A DNA stretch of 64,000 nt from Larix kaempferi (lineage: Eukaryota; Streptophyta; Pinopsida; Pinales; Pinaceae): NCBI GenBank assembly GCA_027924585.1, contig BSBM01001067.1, positions 1,180,001 through 1,244,000 of the forward strand. Direction: 5' to 3'. Positions within the stretch are counted from its first letter, which is position 1; each line of letters begins with the position of its first letter. Positions 35,149-44,955 of the stretch are shown here, in pieces. A program made the position numbers and the translations under genes. The notes under the pieces were generated by a model. The model searched no databases. It had not been told where the DNA came from and saw only the letters and a program-made list of their open reading frames with translations.

Positions 35149-36999
35149 TTACCTAGCACTCTGTTGTATGATCTTTCTTTTTTCTCTCTTCGACAGATGT
35201 GCTGGAAGCTTACCTGCAACCAAAAAGTTAGCAATATCCGCATACCATGGGGAATGAGTTGATACTGCAAACAAATGTTCATCAGGGAAGGAATCTTCGA
35301 CTGGTAAATTGTCATCACTGTTAGTAAGTCGAGATAAAAAGTCTGCAACAACGTTTTCCTTCCCTGGTCTATCAATAATTGTGATGTCAAATTCCTGTAA
35401 CAGTAGCAGTGATCTAGTAACTCTAGCATTCGTGATTGGTTTATTCATTAAATATTTGATGGCAGAATGATCAGTGTGCACAAAAGTGGAGTATCCAGTA
35501 ATGTAGTGTCTAAATTTGTTGATGGCATAAACTATGGCAAGGAATTCTTTCTCTGTGACAATATAGTTTAGTTCAACAGGGGATAAGTTCTTGCTAACGT
35601 AATAAATTGCATATGGGGCATGACCTTCCTGCTGTCCTAAAACTGCTCCAATGGCAGTGTCTGAAGCATCTGAAGAGATATGAAAAGGTAGAACCCAGTT
35701 AGGCCCTCGTAAGATGGGTGTTGTAGACAACCTTTTCTTAAGTTTAGTAAACGCTGTTTGGCATGTATCATTCCAAACAAACTGTGCATCCTTCATCAAC
35801 AAAGTGAACAAAGGAGAAGCTAGTTTGGAAAATTTTTCTATGAACCTTCTGTAATAGCCAGCATGCCCTAAGAAGCTACGTACATCTTTTTGTGTTCCAG
35901 GAGTTGGTATATTTTCAATTACCTTAATTTTGGATGGGTCTACCTGGATACCATCAGAAGAGATGAAGTGCCCTTGAACTATGCCCTCGCTCATCATCAT
36001 ATGGCACTTTTCAGTTCTTAAAGATAGCTGGCTTTGTTCAAAGCATTTCAAAACCTTTTCTAAATTTTTCAATGCTTTTTTGTAACTACTACCGTATGGA
36101 GTGAAGTCATCCATAAAAATTTTCATGCAGTCATTTACCATCTCTGAAAAGATTCCAATCATTGCTCTTTGAAATGTGGCTGGTGCATTGCACAACCCAA
36201 AAGGAAGTACCTTGTATGCAAAGGTGCCCCAAGGACTGGTGAAAGTGGTTTTGTCTTGGTCTTCTGGAGCAATTTGGATTTGGTTATAGCAACTAAAGCC
36301 ATCCAAAAAGGAAAAATACTTCTTCCCAGACAAGGTATCAAGGACCTGATCGATAAAAGGTAGGGGAAAGTGGTCTTTCTGCGTTGCTTTGTTCAATTCT
36401 CTGTAATCCATGCAGACCCTCCATTTCCCATTCTTTTTTGGCACAATCACGAGTGGAGAAGCCCACTCACTGTTTGAAATTGGGTATATAAATCCTGCTT
36501 CCAAAAGTTTTTGGATCTCCTCTTTCACTACGTCCCTTAGGGTCGGGTTCATCCTTCGTTGTGGTTGACACACTAGCCTGGAGTCACTCTTAATATAAAT
36601 GTGATGGGTACACAGATTAGAAGGGATACCCTTCATGTCTGTGTACTCCCAAGTGAAAGCTCCTTTGTGTTTTTTTAGCAGAGTGATCAGCTGTTCCAAC
36701 TCATTGGGCGCAAGGTTTGGATTGATGTTCAGTGTTTTCCCTGGCTCAATTTCTACTGGAACACTTTTCGAATTTTTAAGTGCTGGAATTATATTGGCAT
36801 CACTGACTAGAGTTTCTTCCATAAGATTTTCTTGTTCTTTCTCTTCTAATGTATTGTCAAGAATCTGGTACACATGTTTATTGACGGACGTGGGCTCACT
36901 GATGAAACTGTTAATGGTATCGTCCTCAGTTTCATCCTTAAAAGTTAAGGCTCTCCCTATCGTTAATAATGGCTGAACGCCTTCCTCCTCCTCCTCCAA
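35149..36999 (-). CDS. Athila-like reverse transcriptase and RNase H
   Basis: About 616 open codons, an internal part of pol rather than a separate gene; its first Met is arbitrary because the frame opens upstream to the TGA at 37,036. RT shows FTWEYTDMKGIP, WASPLVIVPKKNGKWRVCMD, LDGFSCYNQI, FGLCNAPATFQRAM and the catalytic FMDDF (near 36,105). The connection shows FLGHAGYYRRFI. RNase H shows HISSDASDTAIGAVLGQ, VTEKEFLAIVYAINKFRHYI, VHTDHSAIKYL and ENVVADFLSR, so its acidic residues are present. It ends at a TAA, after which integrase continues in the same frame. This is the longest intact part of the element. Confidence 0.93.
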   Translation of the reverse strand: MEEEEEGVQPLLTIGRALTFKDETEDDTINSFISEPTSVNKHVYQILDNTLEEKEQENLMEETLVSDANIIPALKNSKSVPVEIEPGKTLNINPNLAPNELEQLITLLKKHKGAFTWEYTDMKGIPSNLCTHHIYIKSDSRLVCQPQRRMNPTLRDVVKEEIQKLLEAGFIYPISNSEWASPLVIVPKKNGKWRVCMDYRELNKATQKDHFPLPFIDQVLDTLSGKKYFSFLDGFSCYNQIQIAPEDQDKTTFTSPWGTFAYKVLPFGLCNAPATFQRAMIGIFSEMVNDCMKIFMDDFTPYGSSYKKALKNLEKVLKCFEQSQLSLRTEKCHMMMSEGIVQGHFISSDGIQVDPSKIKVIENIPTPGTQKDVRSFLGHAGYYRRFIEKFSKLASPLFTLLMKDAQFVWNDTCQTAFTKLKKRLSTTPILRGPNWVLPFHISSDASDTAIGAVLGQQEGHAPYAIYYVSKNLSPVELNYIVTEKEFLAIVYAINKFRHYITGYSTFVHTDHSAIKYLMNKPITNARVTRSLLLLQEFDITIIDRPGKENVVADFLSRLTNSDDNLPVEDSFPDEHLFAVSTHSPWYADIANFLVAGKLPAHLSKREKRKIIQQSAR

Positions 37000-37035
37000 A
37001 TCTACCCAAAGTGGAGTTTCAGCTTCTGTGCTTGG

Positions 37036-38178
37036 TCAGGCTGGAGGGTATAAAGTCAGACTTTTGATTTCAGTTTCGTCTGAGATAGTCATGGATCCTG
37101 ACTGACAGCTGATACAGGCATCCGTTGTGGCCAACCAAGGTCTCCCCAGGATCAATGGGTGCCCTCCCAACTGAGACTTCGGCTGTAACACCAAGAAGTC
37201 CGCAGGGTATTCCCACGAGTCAACAGAGATTACTAGGTCGTCCAAGATCCCCTCAGGCTTGATTGTTGATCTGTCAGCAAGTTCTAAAATGGTAGGGGTT
37301 GGCCGAAGATTAGTGAGTCCAAGTTTCTTCACAGTTTCTATGGTCATAACATTGATATCCGCGCCTAAGTCTACCAATACGTTGGGGATTTGTGTGTTTC
37401 CTATGTGAACTGTAACAGTAGGATTTCTAGGGTCATCATATTTTGCCACAGGAGTCTTCCCCATTATTAATTCGGAAAGTTTTCTCAATACATGGACAGT
37501 GGGAGGATCCCTAGGTTTCCTTCCTGGTTTCTTGACACATAAATCTCTAACAGTCTTAACATAAATGGGCATGTCATGGAGGGCTTATAACAGTGGGATT
37601 TTGACATACAAATTCTTCAATTCTCCTAAGAGATTGAATCGAGGTTGTTCCACTGTTTTTTGTAGGGCCAATCATTCAGGATATGGCGGTTCTCTCATCG
37701 ATTGTGTAGGCTGTGCTTCATCGTGTGTTACTTCCTGAGTTTCAGCTACTGTTTCGGTAGGAATGTTAGCATCCTCAATGATGGGGATTGCTGAGTTAAC
37801 CATATTCTCAAAGTGCTGATTCACTCCAGTTTCAGTCACTGGGGATGGAACATCCTCAGTGATGATGGGTTCCACTACCCTCCTTGATCGTAATTGTATA
37901 TCATTGTAGGGAATTTGGGAGATGGAATACGCAGGCATGTTGGCAGTCTCAAATTGATGAACTGCTTTATTATTCGGGTTTGGGTTAGGTTGTGCAGGTA
38001 GTTGTGGTCGAAGTGGTGCATTCATAGGTGCGGCGTTATTTTGGAATTGCAGCTATGGCTGCTGATATTGTTGGTGAGGATTCTGTTGAGGAGGGTATTG
38101 TTGATATTGAGTCTGGTGATGGGGAAAGTTATTTCCTTGATAAGAATTTCTCCAGTTGGAATTCCAAGGAGCTTGATG
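37036..38178 (-). pseudogene. Gag tail and aspartic protease
   Basis: After the inner insertion the frame continues with a Gln/Asn/Pro-rich region (about 38,178-37,672). The retroviral-type aspartic protease follows in the same frame: NVLVDLGADINVMTIETV holds the active-site Asp-Leu-Gly-Ala, and HPLILGRPWLATTDA is the family's C-terminal motif (37,572-37,036). At least one stop lies near 37,660. A TGA at 37,036-37,038 ends this part, but the same frame reopens directly into RT, so protease and RT were one polyprotein. Athila-type enzymes commonly have Asp-Leu-Gly. Confidence 0.88.
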
Positions 38179-38183
38179 GTTCG

Positions 38184-40211
38184 TGTAATGTCCCTTATTA
38201 GGAATTTTATTAAAATTGCAATTTTCCACTTTTTTTTTCCTAGTTCGACCTTTGACTAGTTTTGATCTCTAGGTCCCAAATTTGCCCCAAATGATCCCAA
38301 ATATTCTGAGAAGGTATATGAATGATATTAAAACATAAATATGTGTTTCAGGGATGCCTTTGGACCTTTAAAATACTTCTACAAATCCTCTTTCAATTCT
38401 AATCAATGTAGGTAACTTTACTAGTGATTTTCCTTTGACTAGTATTGGTCTCTAGGTCTCAATTTGACTCCAAATGCCTTCAAATCTTCAAGGAAGGTGT
38501 ATGAATGATATTAGAACTTGAATATGATGTTTATGGATGAAATATGTCCACCAAAAGACCTCTGCAAACTCTCTTAAGATTCTGAACCAATTATGCAATT
38601 TTACTAGTAATTTGGGGTTCAAATCCCCCTGGGGTAAATACTGAAAATGGCTTCCCAAATGCCTCCAAACCCACTCAAATTTATGAACAGAGGTATGTAA
38701 TGTGTTAAGTATTTTATTAAAGTCTCATATGCACCATTAATGGATTATTACAACTGTTCTTACCCTCTCCCATTCAACTGCAAAAATCCCCAATTCGACC
38801 CTTGGGGAAATGGCACTATTTCACCTCCCAATACAACTAAACTGAGTAAAAATGCTTCAAATGCTCAAGTAAAGTACATGAAACTTGTAGAATACATCCA
38901 TGGCATTATATGTATCACAAATATATCAGAGAATCATCCATTCATTCGAAATCATCATCCATACATTGGCTCACAACAAGGTAGTGGGGAAATGGCATTG
39001 TTCTTCCATTAAAAATGAGATTTATACATTTCTACTTGGAATTTCGACCTGAAACTTTTTGGAGATGAAGAACAGAGTATTTACTTCATATTACAAAAGA
39101 AATGGGGCATTAAAAGCTTCCCCAAAGAGTACAATAGCTCACCAAAAACGCCCTCCCTCAAGGATCAAGAATATGCCATCAAAACTGGAAATGCTTGAAG
39201 GAGTGAGCTGCAATAGAAGAAACCATGAGCTGCCCTGTATCTTACACCTGCAAATAAAGACTCCATTAAATCTCCAAATGAAAGGTCTGAATGGCCTTTC
39301 CAATTACCAACTTGGATGGGAATCTTTCACCCTCGAAATTGGCTAAGGCAAGAAACTAGTCATCCACTAGCTCTCCCTCTTCACAAATGCAATTGCAAAT
39401 TCTACAAATGATCAAAAGCTGGTTTCATTCTTTGTTATTGACATTTATAGACTTCTAATGTCCTCCATGGGTCGAATTCCTTCCAAGAGACTCATGCCCA
39501 CTCAAGTTGGGAAGAGATTCCAAAGAACGCCACTTGTACAACAATTCCTAGTCTCCCACTTCCACCAAATCACATGTGGAAGCATCTTAGCTGCCCTAAC
39601 ACCCTTGAGCGCCCTCTTGGAGTCTATTTTTAGCCCTAACATGTCATATATGTCATATGTCAGCCTTCAGGTCTGATTTGTGTCATAGGTGTCATAGCAT
39701 CTTCATCATTGCTGTCATAGAGCTAGGGAATCTAGCCCAAGTGTCTCACTAGCTCCAAATTGCCTCTTCCTCTTCCATGGAAGTTACTCTTCCTCTATAT
39801 TTCAACCTTGGATGAGTCATGCAATGAATAATACCTTTTGAACTTCCCCAAGTATGTTACCATTCACCTTGAATCCGAATTGGTGAGAGAATGATGCCAA
39901 GTGTGGTGGGGAAATTTAGCCATATGTGGGTCCCACTTCCTCCATGTGTCTTCATGATAAAATGCCACTTTGATTTTCGCTTGTATAATTTTATTTAGAT
40001 CCTTTATTAAATATTTATGCCATTCTAATGTTCAAACATCATTTATTATCCCCATTATTCCAAATCCCAAAGCTTCCACCCCAAACCTAGGAAACTAGTA
40101 ATTTTCCTCCTTGGCAATTATTTGACCTTTAACATCAATTTTACAAACTCTAATGAATATGGCCAATGTGATTAGGCCATTGTGACCCAATTCCAAATTT
40201 GGGACATGACA
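38184..40211 (-). repeat. 3' LTR of the inner element
   Basis: 2,028 bp. Being beside the polypurine tract, it is the 3' LTR in minus orientation. It contains the last ~117 nt of the large ORF (40,095-40,211). Short plus-strand frames such as 39,059-39,346 are present in both LTRs and show no domain. It includes GGGGTTCAAATCCCC near 38,616, a palindrome that resembles a pol III B box. Confidence 0.95.
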
Positions 40212-42857
40212 AATCCTCCCTTCCCAATATTGCTTGTCCTCAAGCAATTTCAAACATGGGTGTTGAAGAACCTGCTTCCTGTATAATTCTTTGAAGTTGC
40301 CATTGAATTGCCCAACCTTGAGTCTTTGAGTTTCCTTGAAGATTTTAGAGAGGAACCACCATGCTTGCTGCTGCACTAATCTGATAAAAATCACTTTATT
40401 AAGTGAGAAATCCATCTCCCATACTACTTGTTTCCCCCCAAAAATTGAAACCAATGAGACAAAAATTATTCCAGGGTCCCATTGCTTGTATTGCACCCCA
40501 ACAATTAAGAGTGCTCTCCAACCTACACCATTAGATAAGAGGATTCTTGGATCCCATTTTCTTGTATGCATTCTTCCAAACATCATGAGTACCAAACATA
40601 TATCATCAAAGTACATAACAACATAATGAAAATGTACATCAAGGATATGCTTCATCAAAGAGTCATGAAAGTGCTTATATCTCCAAGCAAGTAGACCACC
40701 ATTTTCCAAGTGCATACAAGCTTCAAGTGACCAATCAAATCTGCTCCAATGACATAGGTGAGGATCCCATGTCCTATAATGCTGCTCCAAAAGGATGTGA
40801 TATGCATCAAAATATTCAGCCATGTATTCTTTCATCCAAGAAGTGAATGAAGAATCTCCACTAAAATCTGAACCAAATAATGAGCAGAAAAAACAAGGAG
40901 ACTTCAAATGACTCAAAGAAGTCTCACCCATACATCCATGAATGTGAGAATCATAAAAATATAACAAAGTATGTGGTTGCCAACAAAAATGTTCTCCAAT
41001 CATAAATCTATTCTCCCAAGTGTTGGATGAAGTTCCTCCAACATCAAATGAATCAAATGTTGAGCAAGAAAAACCATGAGTCTTCAAGTGACTCAAATGC
41101 ATATCATAGGTGCATCCATGTAGATTTGCATCATCATAAAGTGACAAATAATGTTGCTGCAAATGTGAATAAGAATGTGCTCCAACCATTTTATCATAAA
41201 AGGTAAATCTAGGAGTTCCATATTCCTCATGTGGCACCATAAAAAAGAACCCTTTCACCCATACTTCATTGAGACTAATACTGCAAAACATGGAATTGTA
41301 GGATGTAGGAGAATGAACTAACTCACCCAAATGATCAAAAAGTGCAGAAGTTTCATCATGGGAATGATCCATGTGGGTAGTATCATGCAGCTCCTTCAAA
41401 AGTGGGAAACCTTTGTCATAGATTGGTTCCCATGTAGAGGAATCATGCTCTTTTTTAAAAATTGCATAAGCTTCATCAAGAGACAATTCAAGTTCCTCTT
41501 CCACCACATCAAGTGTTTGGATCTCTTCAAGTTCATCTTCAAACACATTAAGCACATTCAAATTCCCACATTTCTCATGATCCACCATGTCATGAGAATC
41601 CTCCAAACAATCTACCATTTGACAATCTGAAACATAGGAGGAAAAACAAGTATCTTGCAACTTTTCAAGAAGTTGCTCATTTTGAATTGTGAGCTTATGA
41701 ATATCCTCATTATTCTTCAAGTATGCATCATGTAACAATTCATTAAGCTCAAACAAATGGTTTTTATCAAAAAGCAAAGACATGAAATTACCTTTGATGT
41801 GGCACATTGCTCTTTGAATCTTCTCCATGTCTTCAAGGAAGGATGTTTCCTCCAATGAAGTAGCTCTCCAACAAGAATTTGACACCAATGCTTGAGTGTC
41901 ATGGAGAATGCTGAGGGACTCTTGGATCTTATTTTCATTCATCTTTAAGGACCCTTCAAGAAAATGAGGCTCTTGCAAATGAACCTCCTCATCTTCTTCA
42001 ATTTTGCTTGGACCAACTTCATGAAGCTCAAGTGGTGATGGGGAAGTTGATCTTGGTTCTTCTTCAACTGCTACAAGGTCTCCATTATCATGCTTAATGA
42101 AACTTGTACTTGTAGAAACACTTTCAAAAGTGATCTCTATGTCACCAACATAGAGGTGTGAGCACCCATCAGTAGGTACTTCTTCATAGTTTAAGCATCC
42201 ATCAGTAGATGCTCTTTGGTTCATGTCTAAGCTAGAAGGTGTCTCGAAATGATCTTCCATATTTTCAATAGAATCTTCTTCATGCTCTTGTGATGTCTCT
42301 TCCTTTTGCTCCTTAAAGCAAACTGATGCATTTTTCCCCTTTTTTTCCTTAAGATCAATATATTTGGAATCTCTTCTTGAATAAATCTCAAAAGCTCTCC
42401 TCAAGGAGGACATCATTTCATGCACACATATATGATACTCGCTCCAAGGGTTTTTACAAGAAGGGCATAAACCTTTTTTCACTAACTCCACATCTTCATT
42501 TTTGGGCCTATTTTCAAAAACATGTCCAGCATAGTACTCAAAAGACATGGCATTTTGTGTATTTTTGTTAAAAGCAAGATATTCTTGATATTTTTGATAT
42601 TGTTGGGGCAAGGTTTTATATTTTGCTCTCCATCTTTGGAACTCACTCATAGAATTATCCTTGGTTGGTGTGACACACTCATATTCATTAGATTTAAAGT
42701 CATAAGAATAATCTTCATATCTCTTGAAATTGTAAGAAGTGTTGCATGATGGCACCTCTTCCTCATACCATTCACATTCTGCTTCATATTGCTCATAAGC
42801 ATCTGCATATTCCTCGTAAGAATTGTACTCATAGGATTCATCATAATAGTAAGACAT
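40095..42857 (-). CDS. Intact 920-codon ORF of unknown function in the inner element
   Basis: I do not recognise this protein. The first ATG is 42,857 (MSYYYDESYEYN); the frame is open slightly upstream without ATG. The N-terminus is extremely Tyr/Glu/Asp-rich (residues 1-45). A CPSCKNPWSEYHIC block (C-x2-C-x8-H-x-C, about residue 130) may bind zinc. An acidic region (170-320) and predicted helical stretch (about 340-410) follow. The C-terminal half is Trp/His/Phe/Cys-rich and repetitive: HGC..LSHLK..F.CS.F occurs twice, and a WDP motif three times. A VVMYFDDICLV segment recalls an RT catalytic box but without RT context. No stop or frameshift is present, and the frame runs through the hairpin, the polypurine tract and 117 nt of 3' LTR. 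Intactness suggests recent selection or very recent insertion. Confidence 0.88.
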   Translation of the reverse strand: MSYYYDESYEYNSYEEYADAYEQYEAECEWYEEEVPSCNTSYNFKRYEDYSYDFKSNEYECVTPTKDNSMSEFQRWRAKYKTLPQQYQKYQEYLAFNKNTQNAMSFEYYAGHVFENRPKNEDVELVKKGLCPSCKNPWSEYHICVHEMMSSLRRAFEIYSRRDSKYIDLKEKKGKNASVCFKEQKEETSQEHEEDSIENMEDHFETPSSLDMNQRASTDGCLNYEEVPTDGCSHLYVGDIEITFESVSTSTSFIKHDNGDLVAVEEEPRSTSPSPLELHEVGPSKIEEDEEVHLQEPHFLEGSLKMNENKIQESLSILHDTQALVSNSCWRATSLEETSFLEDMEKIQRAMCHIKGNFMSLLFDKNHLFELNELLHDAYLKNNEDIHKLTIQNEQLLEKLQDTCFSSYVSDCQMVDCLEDSHDMVDHEKCGNLNVLNVFEDELEEIQTLDVVEEELELSLDEAYAIFKKEHDSSTWEPIYDKGFPLLKELHDTTHMDHSHDETSALFDHLGELVHSPTSYNSMFCSISLNEVWVKGFFFMVPHEEYGTPRFTFYDKMVGAHSYSHLQQHYLSLYDDANLHGCTYDMHLSHLKTHGFSCSTFDSFDVGGTSSNTWENRFMIGEHFCWQPHTLLYFYDSHIHGCMGETSLSHLKSPCFFCSLFGSDFSGDSSFTSWMKEYMAEYFDAYHILLEQHYRTWDPHLCHWSRFDWSLEACMHLENGGLLAWRYKHFHDSLMKHILDVHFHYVVMYFDDICLVLMMFGRMHTRKWDPRILLSNGVGWRALLIVGVQYKQWDPGIIFVSLVSIFGGKQVVWEMDFSLNKVIFIRLVQQQAWWFLSKIFKETQRLKVGQFNGNFKELYRKQVLQHPCLKLLEDKQYWEGRICHVPNLELGHNGLITLAIFIRVCKIDVKGQIIAKEENY
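40214..40225 (-). promoter_or_regulatory. Polypurine tract of the inner element
   Basis: GGGAAGGGAGGA on the minus strand, two bases before the 3' LTR (TGTCATGTCCC). It is also translated as part of the large ORF (Trp-Glu-Gly-Arg region). Confidence 0.85.
40229..40248 (-). promoter_or_regulatory. TCCT-loop hairpin next to the polypurine tract (inner element)
   Basis: ATTGCTTG-TCCT-CAAGCAAT: an 8-bp perfect stem 3 nt from the polypurine tract, with loop AGGA in the sense orientation. It lies inside the coding frame (Leu-Leu-Glu-Asp-Lys-Gln). Confidence 0.7.
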
Positions 42858-42910
42858 GGCTGCCAATTATTCTTGAATGTATCTACCTAATACACAGGTG
42901 CAAGGACCAT

Positions 42911-42922
42911 GCTCTGATACCA
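42911..42922 (-). promoter_or_regulatory. Initiator-Met tRNA primer-binding site (inner element)
   Basis: The minus-strand TGGTATCAGAGC, one nucleotide after the 5' LTR end, is the classic plant LTR-element PBS complementary to the 3' end of initiator-Met tRNA. It is unmutated. Confidence 0.95.
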
Positions 42923-42923
42923 C

Positions 42924-44950
42924 TGTAATGTCCCTTATTAGGAATTTTATTAAAATTGCAATTTTCCACTTTTTTTTTCCTAGTTCGACCTTTGACTAGT
43001 TTTGATCTCTAGGTCCCAAATTTGCCCCAAATGATCCCAAATATTCTGAGAAGGTATATGAATGATATTAAAACATAAATATGTGTTTCAGGGATGCCTT
43101 TGGACCTTTAAAATACTTCTACAAATCCTCTTTCAATTCTGATCAATGTAGGTAACTTTACTAGTGATTTTCCTTTGACTAGTATTGGTCTCTAGGTCTC
43201 AATTTGACTCCAAATGCCTTCAAATCTTCAAGGAAGGTGTATGAATGATATTAGAACTTGAATATGATGTTTATGAATGAAATATGTCCACCAAAAGACC
43301 TCTGCAAACTCTCTTAAGATTCTGAACCAATTATGCAATTTTACTAGTAATTTGGGGTTCAAATCCCCCTGGGGTAAATACTGAAAATGGCTTCCCAAAT
43401 GCCTCCAAACCCACTCAAATTTATGAACAGAGGTATGTAATGTGTTAAGTATTTTATTAAAGTCTCATATGCACCATTAATGGATTATTACAACTGTTCT
43501 TACCCTCCCATTCAACTGCAAAAATCCCCAATTCGACCCTTGGGGAAATGGCACTATTTCACCTCCCAATACAACTAAACCGAGTAAAAATGCTTCAAAT
43601 GCTCAAGTAAAGTACATGAAACTTGTAGAATACATCCATGGCATTATATGTATCACAAATATATCAGAGAATCATCCATTCATTCGAAATCATCATCCAT
43701 ACATTGGCTCACAACAAGGTAGTGGGGAAATGGCATTGTTCTTCCATTAAAAATGAGATTTATACATTTCTACTTGGAATTTCGACCTGAAACTTTTTGG
43801 AGATGAAGAACAGAGTATTTACTTCATATTACAAAAGAAATGGGGCATTAAAAGCTTCCCCAAAGAGTACAATAGCTCACCAAAAACGCCCTCCCTCAAG
43901 GATCAAGAATATGCCATCAAAACTGGAAATGGTTGAAGGAGTGAGCTGCAATAGAAGAAACCATGAGCTGCCCTGTATCTTACATTTGCAAATAAAGACT
44001 CCATTAAAGCCTCCAAATGAAAGGTCTGAATGGCCTTTCCAATTACCAACTTGGATGGGAATCTTTCACCCTCGAAATTGGCTAAGGCAAGAAACTAGTC
44101 ATCCACTAGCTCTCCCTCTTCAAAAATGCAATTGCAAATTCTACAAATGATCAAAAGCTGGTTTCATTCTTTGTTATTGACATTTATAGACTTCTAATGT
44201 CCTCCATGGGTCGAATTCTTTCCAAGAGACTCATGCCCACTCAAGTTGGGAAGAGATTCCAAAGAACGCCACTTGTACAACAATTCCTAGTCTCCCACTT
44301 CCACCAAATCACATGTGGAAGCATCTTAGCTGCCCTAACACCCTTGAGCGCCCTCTTGGAGTCTATTTTTAGCCCTAACATGTCATATATGTCATATGTC
44401 AGCCTTCAGGTCTGATTTGTGTCATAGGTGTCATAGCATCTTCATCATTGCTGTCATAGAGCTAGGGAATCTAGCCCAAGTGTCTCACTAGCTCCAAATT
44501 GCCTCTTCCTCTTCCATGGGAGTTACTCTTCCTCTATATTTCGACCTTGGATGAGTCATGCAATGAATAATACCTTTTGAACTTCCCCAAGTATGTTACC
44601 ATTCACCTTGAATTCGAATTGGTGAGAGAATGATGCCAAGTGTGGTGGGGAAATCTAGCCATATGTGGGTCCCACTTCCTCCATGTGTCTTCATGATAAA
44701 ATGCCACTTTGATTTTCACTTGTATAATTTTATTTAGATCCTTTATTAAATATTTATGCCACTCTAATGTTCAAACATCATTTATTATCCCCATTATTCC
44801 AAATCCCAAAGCTTCCACCCCAAACCTAGGAAACTAGTAATTTTCCTCCTTGGCAATTATTTGACCTTTAACATCAATTTTACAAACTCTAATGAATATG
44901 GCCAATGTGATTAGGCCATTGTGACCCAATTCCAAATTTGGGACATGACA
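42924..44950 (-). repeat. 5' LTR of the inner element
   Basis: 2,027 bp, almost identical to the other copy, differing by a 2-bp indel in the TACCCTC run (43,501 region) and about 15 substitutions. It lies upstream in minus orientation and should contain the promoter and transcription start. Confidence 0.95.
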
Positions 44951-44955
44951 GTTCG

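Larger units (their letters stand above)
38184..44950 (-). mobile_element. Young non-autonomous LTR retrotransposon with one large novel ORF
   Basis: LTRs of 2,028 bp (38,184-40,211) and 2,027 bp (42,924-44,950) differ at roughly 16-17 positions by eye. The 5-bp duplication GTTCG is at 38,179-38,183 and 44,951-44,955. Termini are TGTAATGTCCC and GGGACATGACA on the plus strand, nearly inverted. The internal part is only 2,712 bp, with an initiator-Met primer-binding site, a polypurine tract and one intact ORF on the minus strand. No gag, protease, RT or integrase is recognised, so movement would need another element's proteins. It is inserted in the gag/protease region of the Athila-like element in the same orientation. 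Confidence 0.95.

Noticed and set aside
38600-38640. SINE inside the inner element's LTR (GGGGTTCAAATCCCC)
   Set aside because: A palindromic B-box-like word only; no A box, tail or target duplication, and it is shared by both LTRs as part of the LTR.
38184-40211. Plus-strand ORFs in the inner element's LTRs as genes
   Set aside because: They occur identically in both LTRs, are short, oppose the element's sense and carry no domain.
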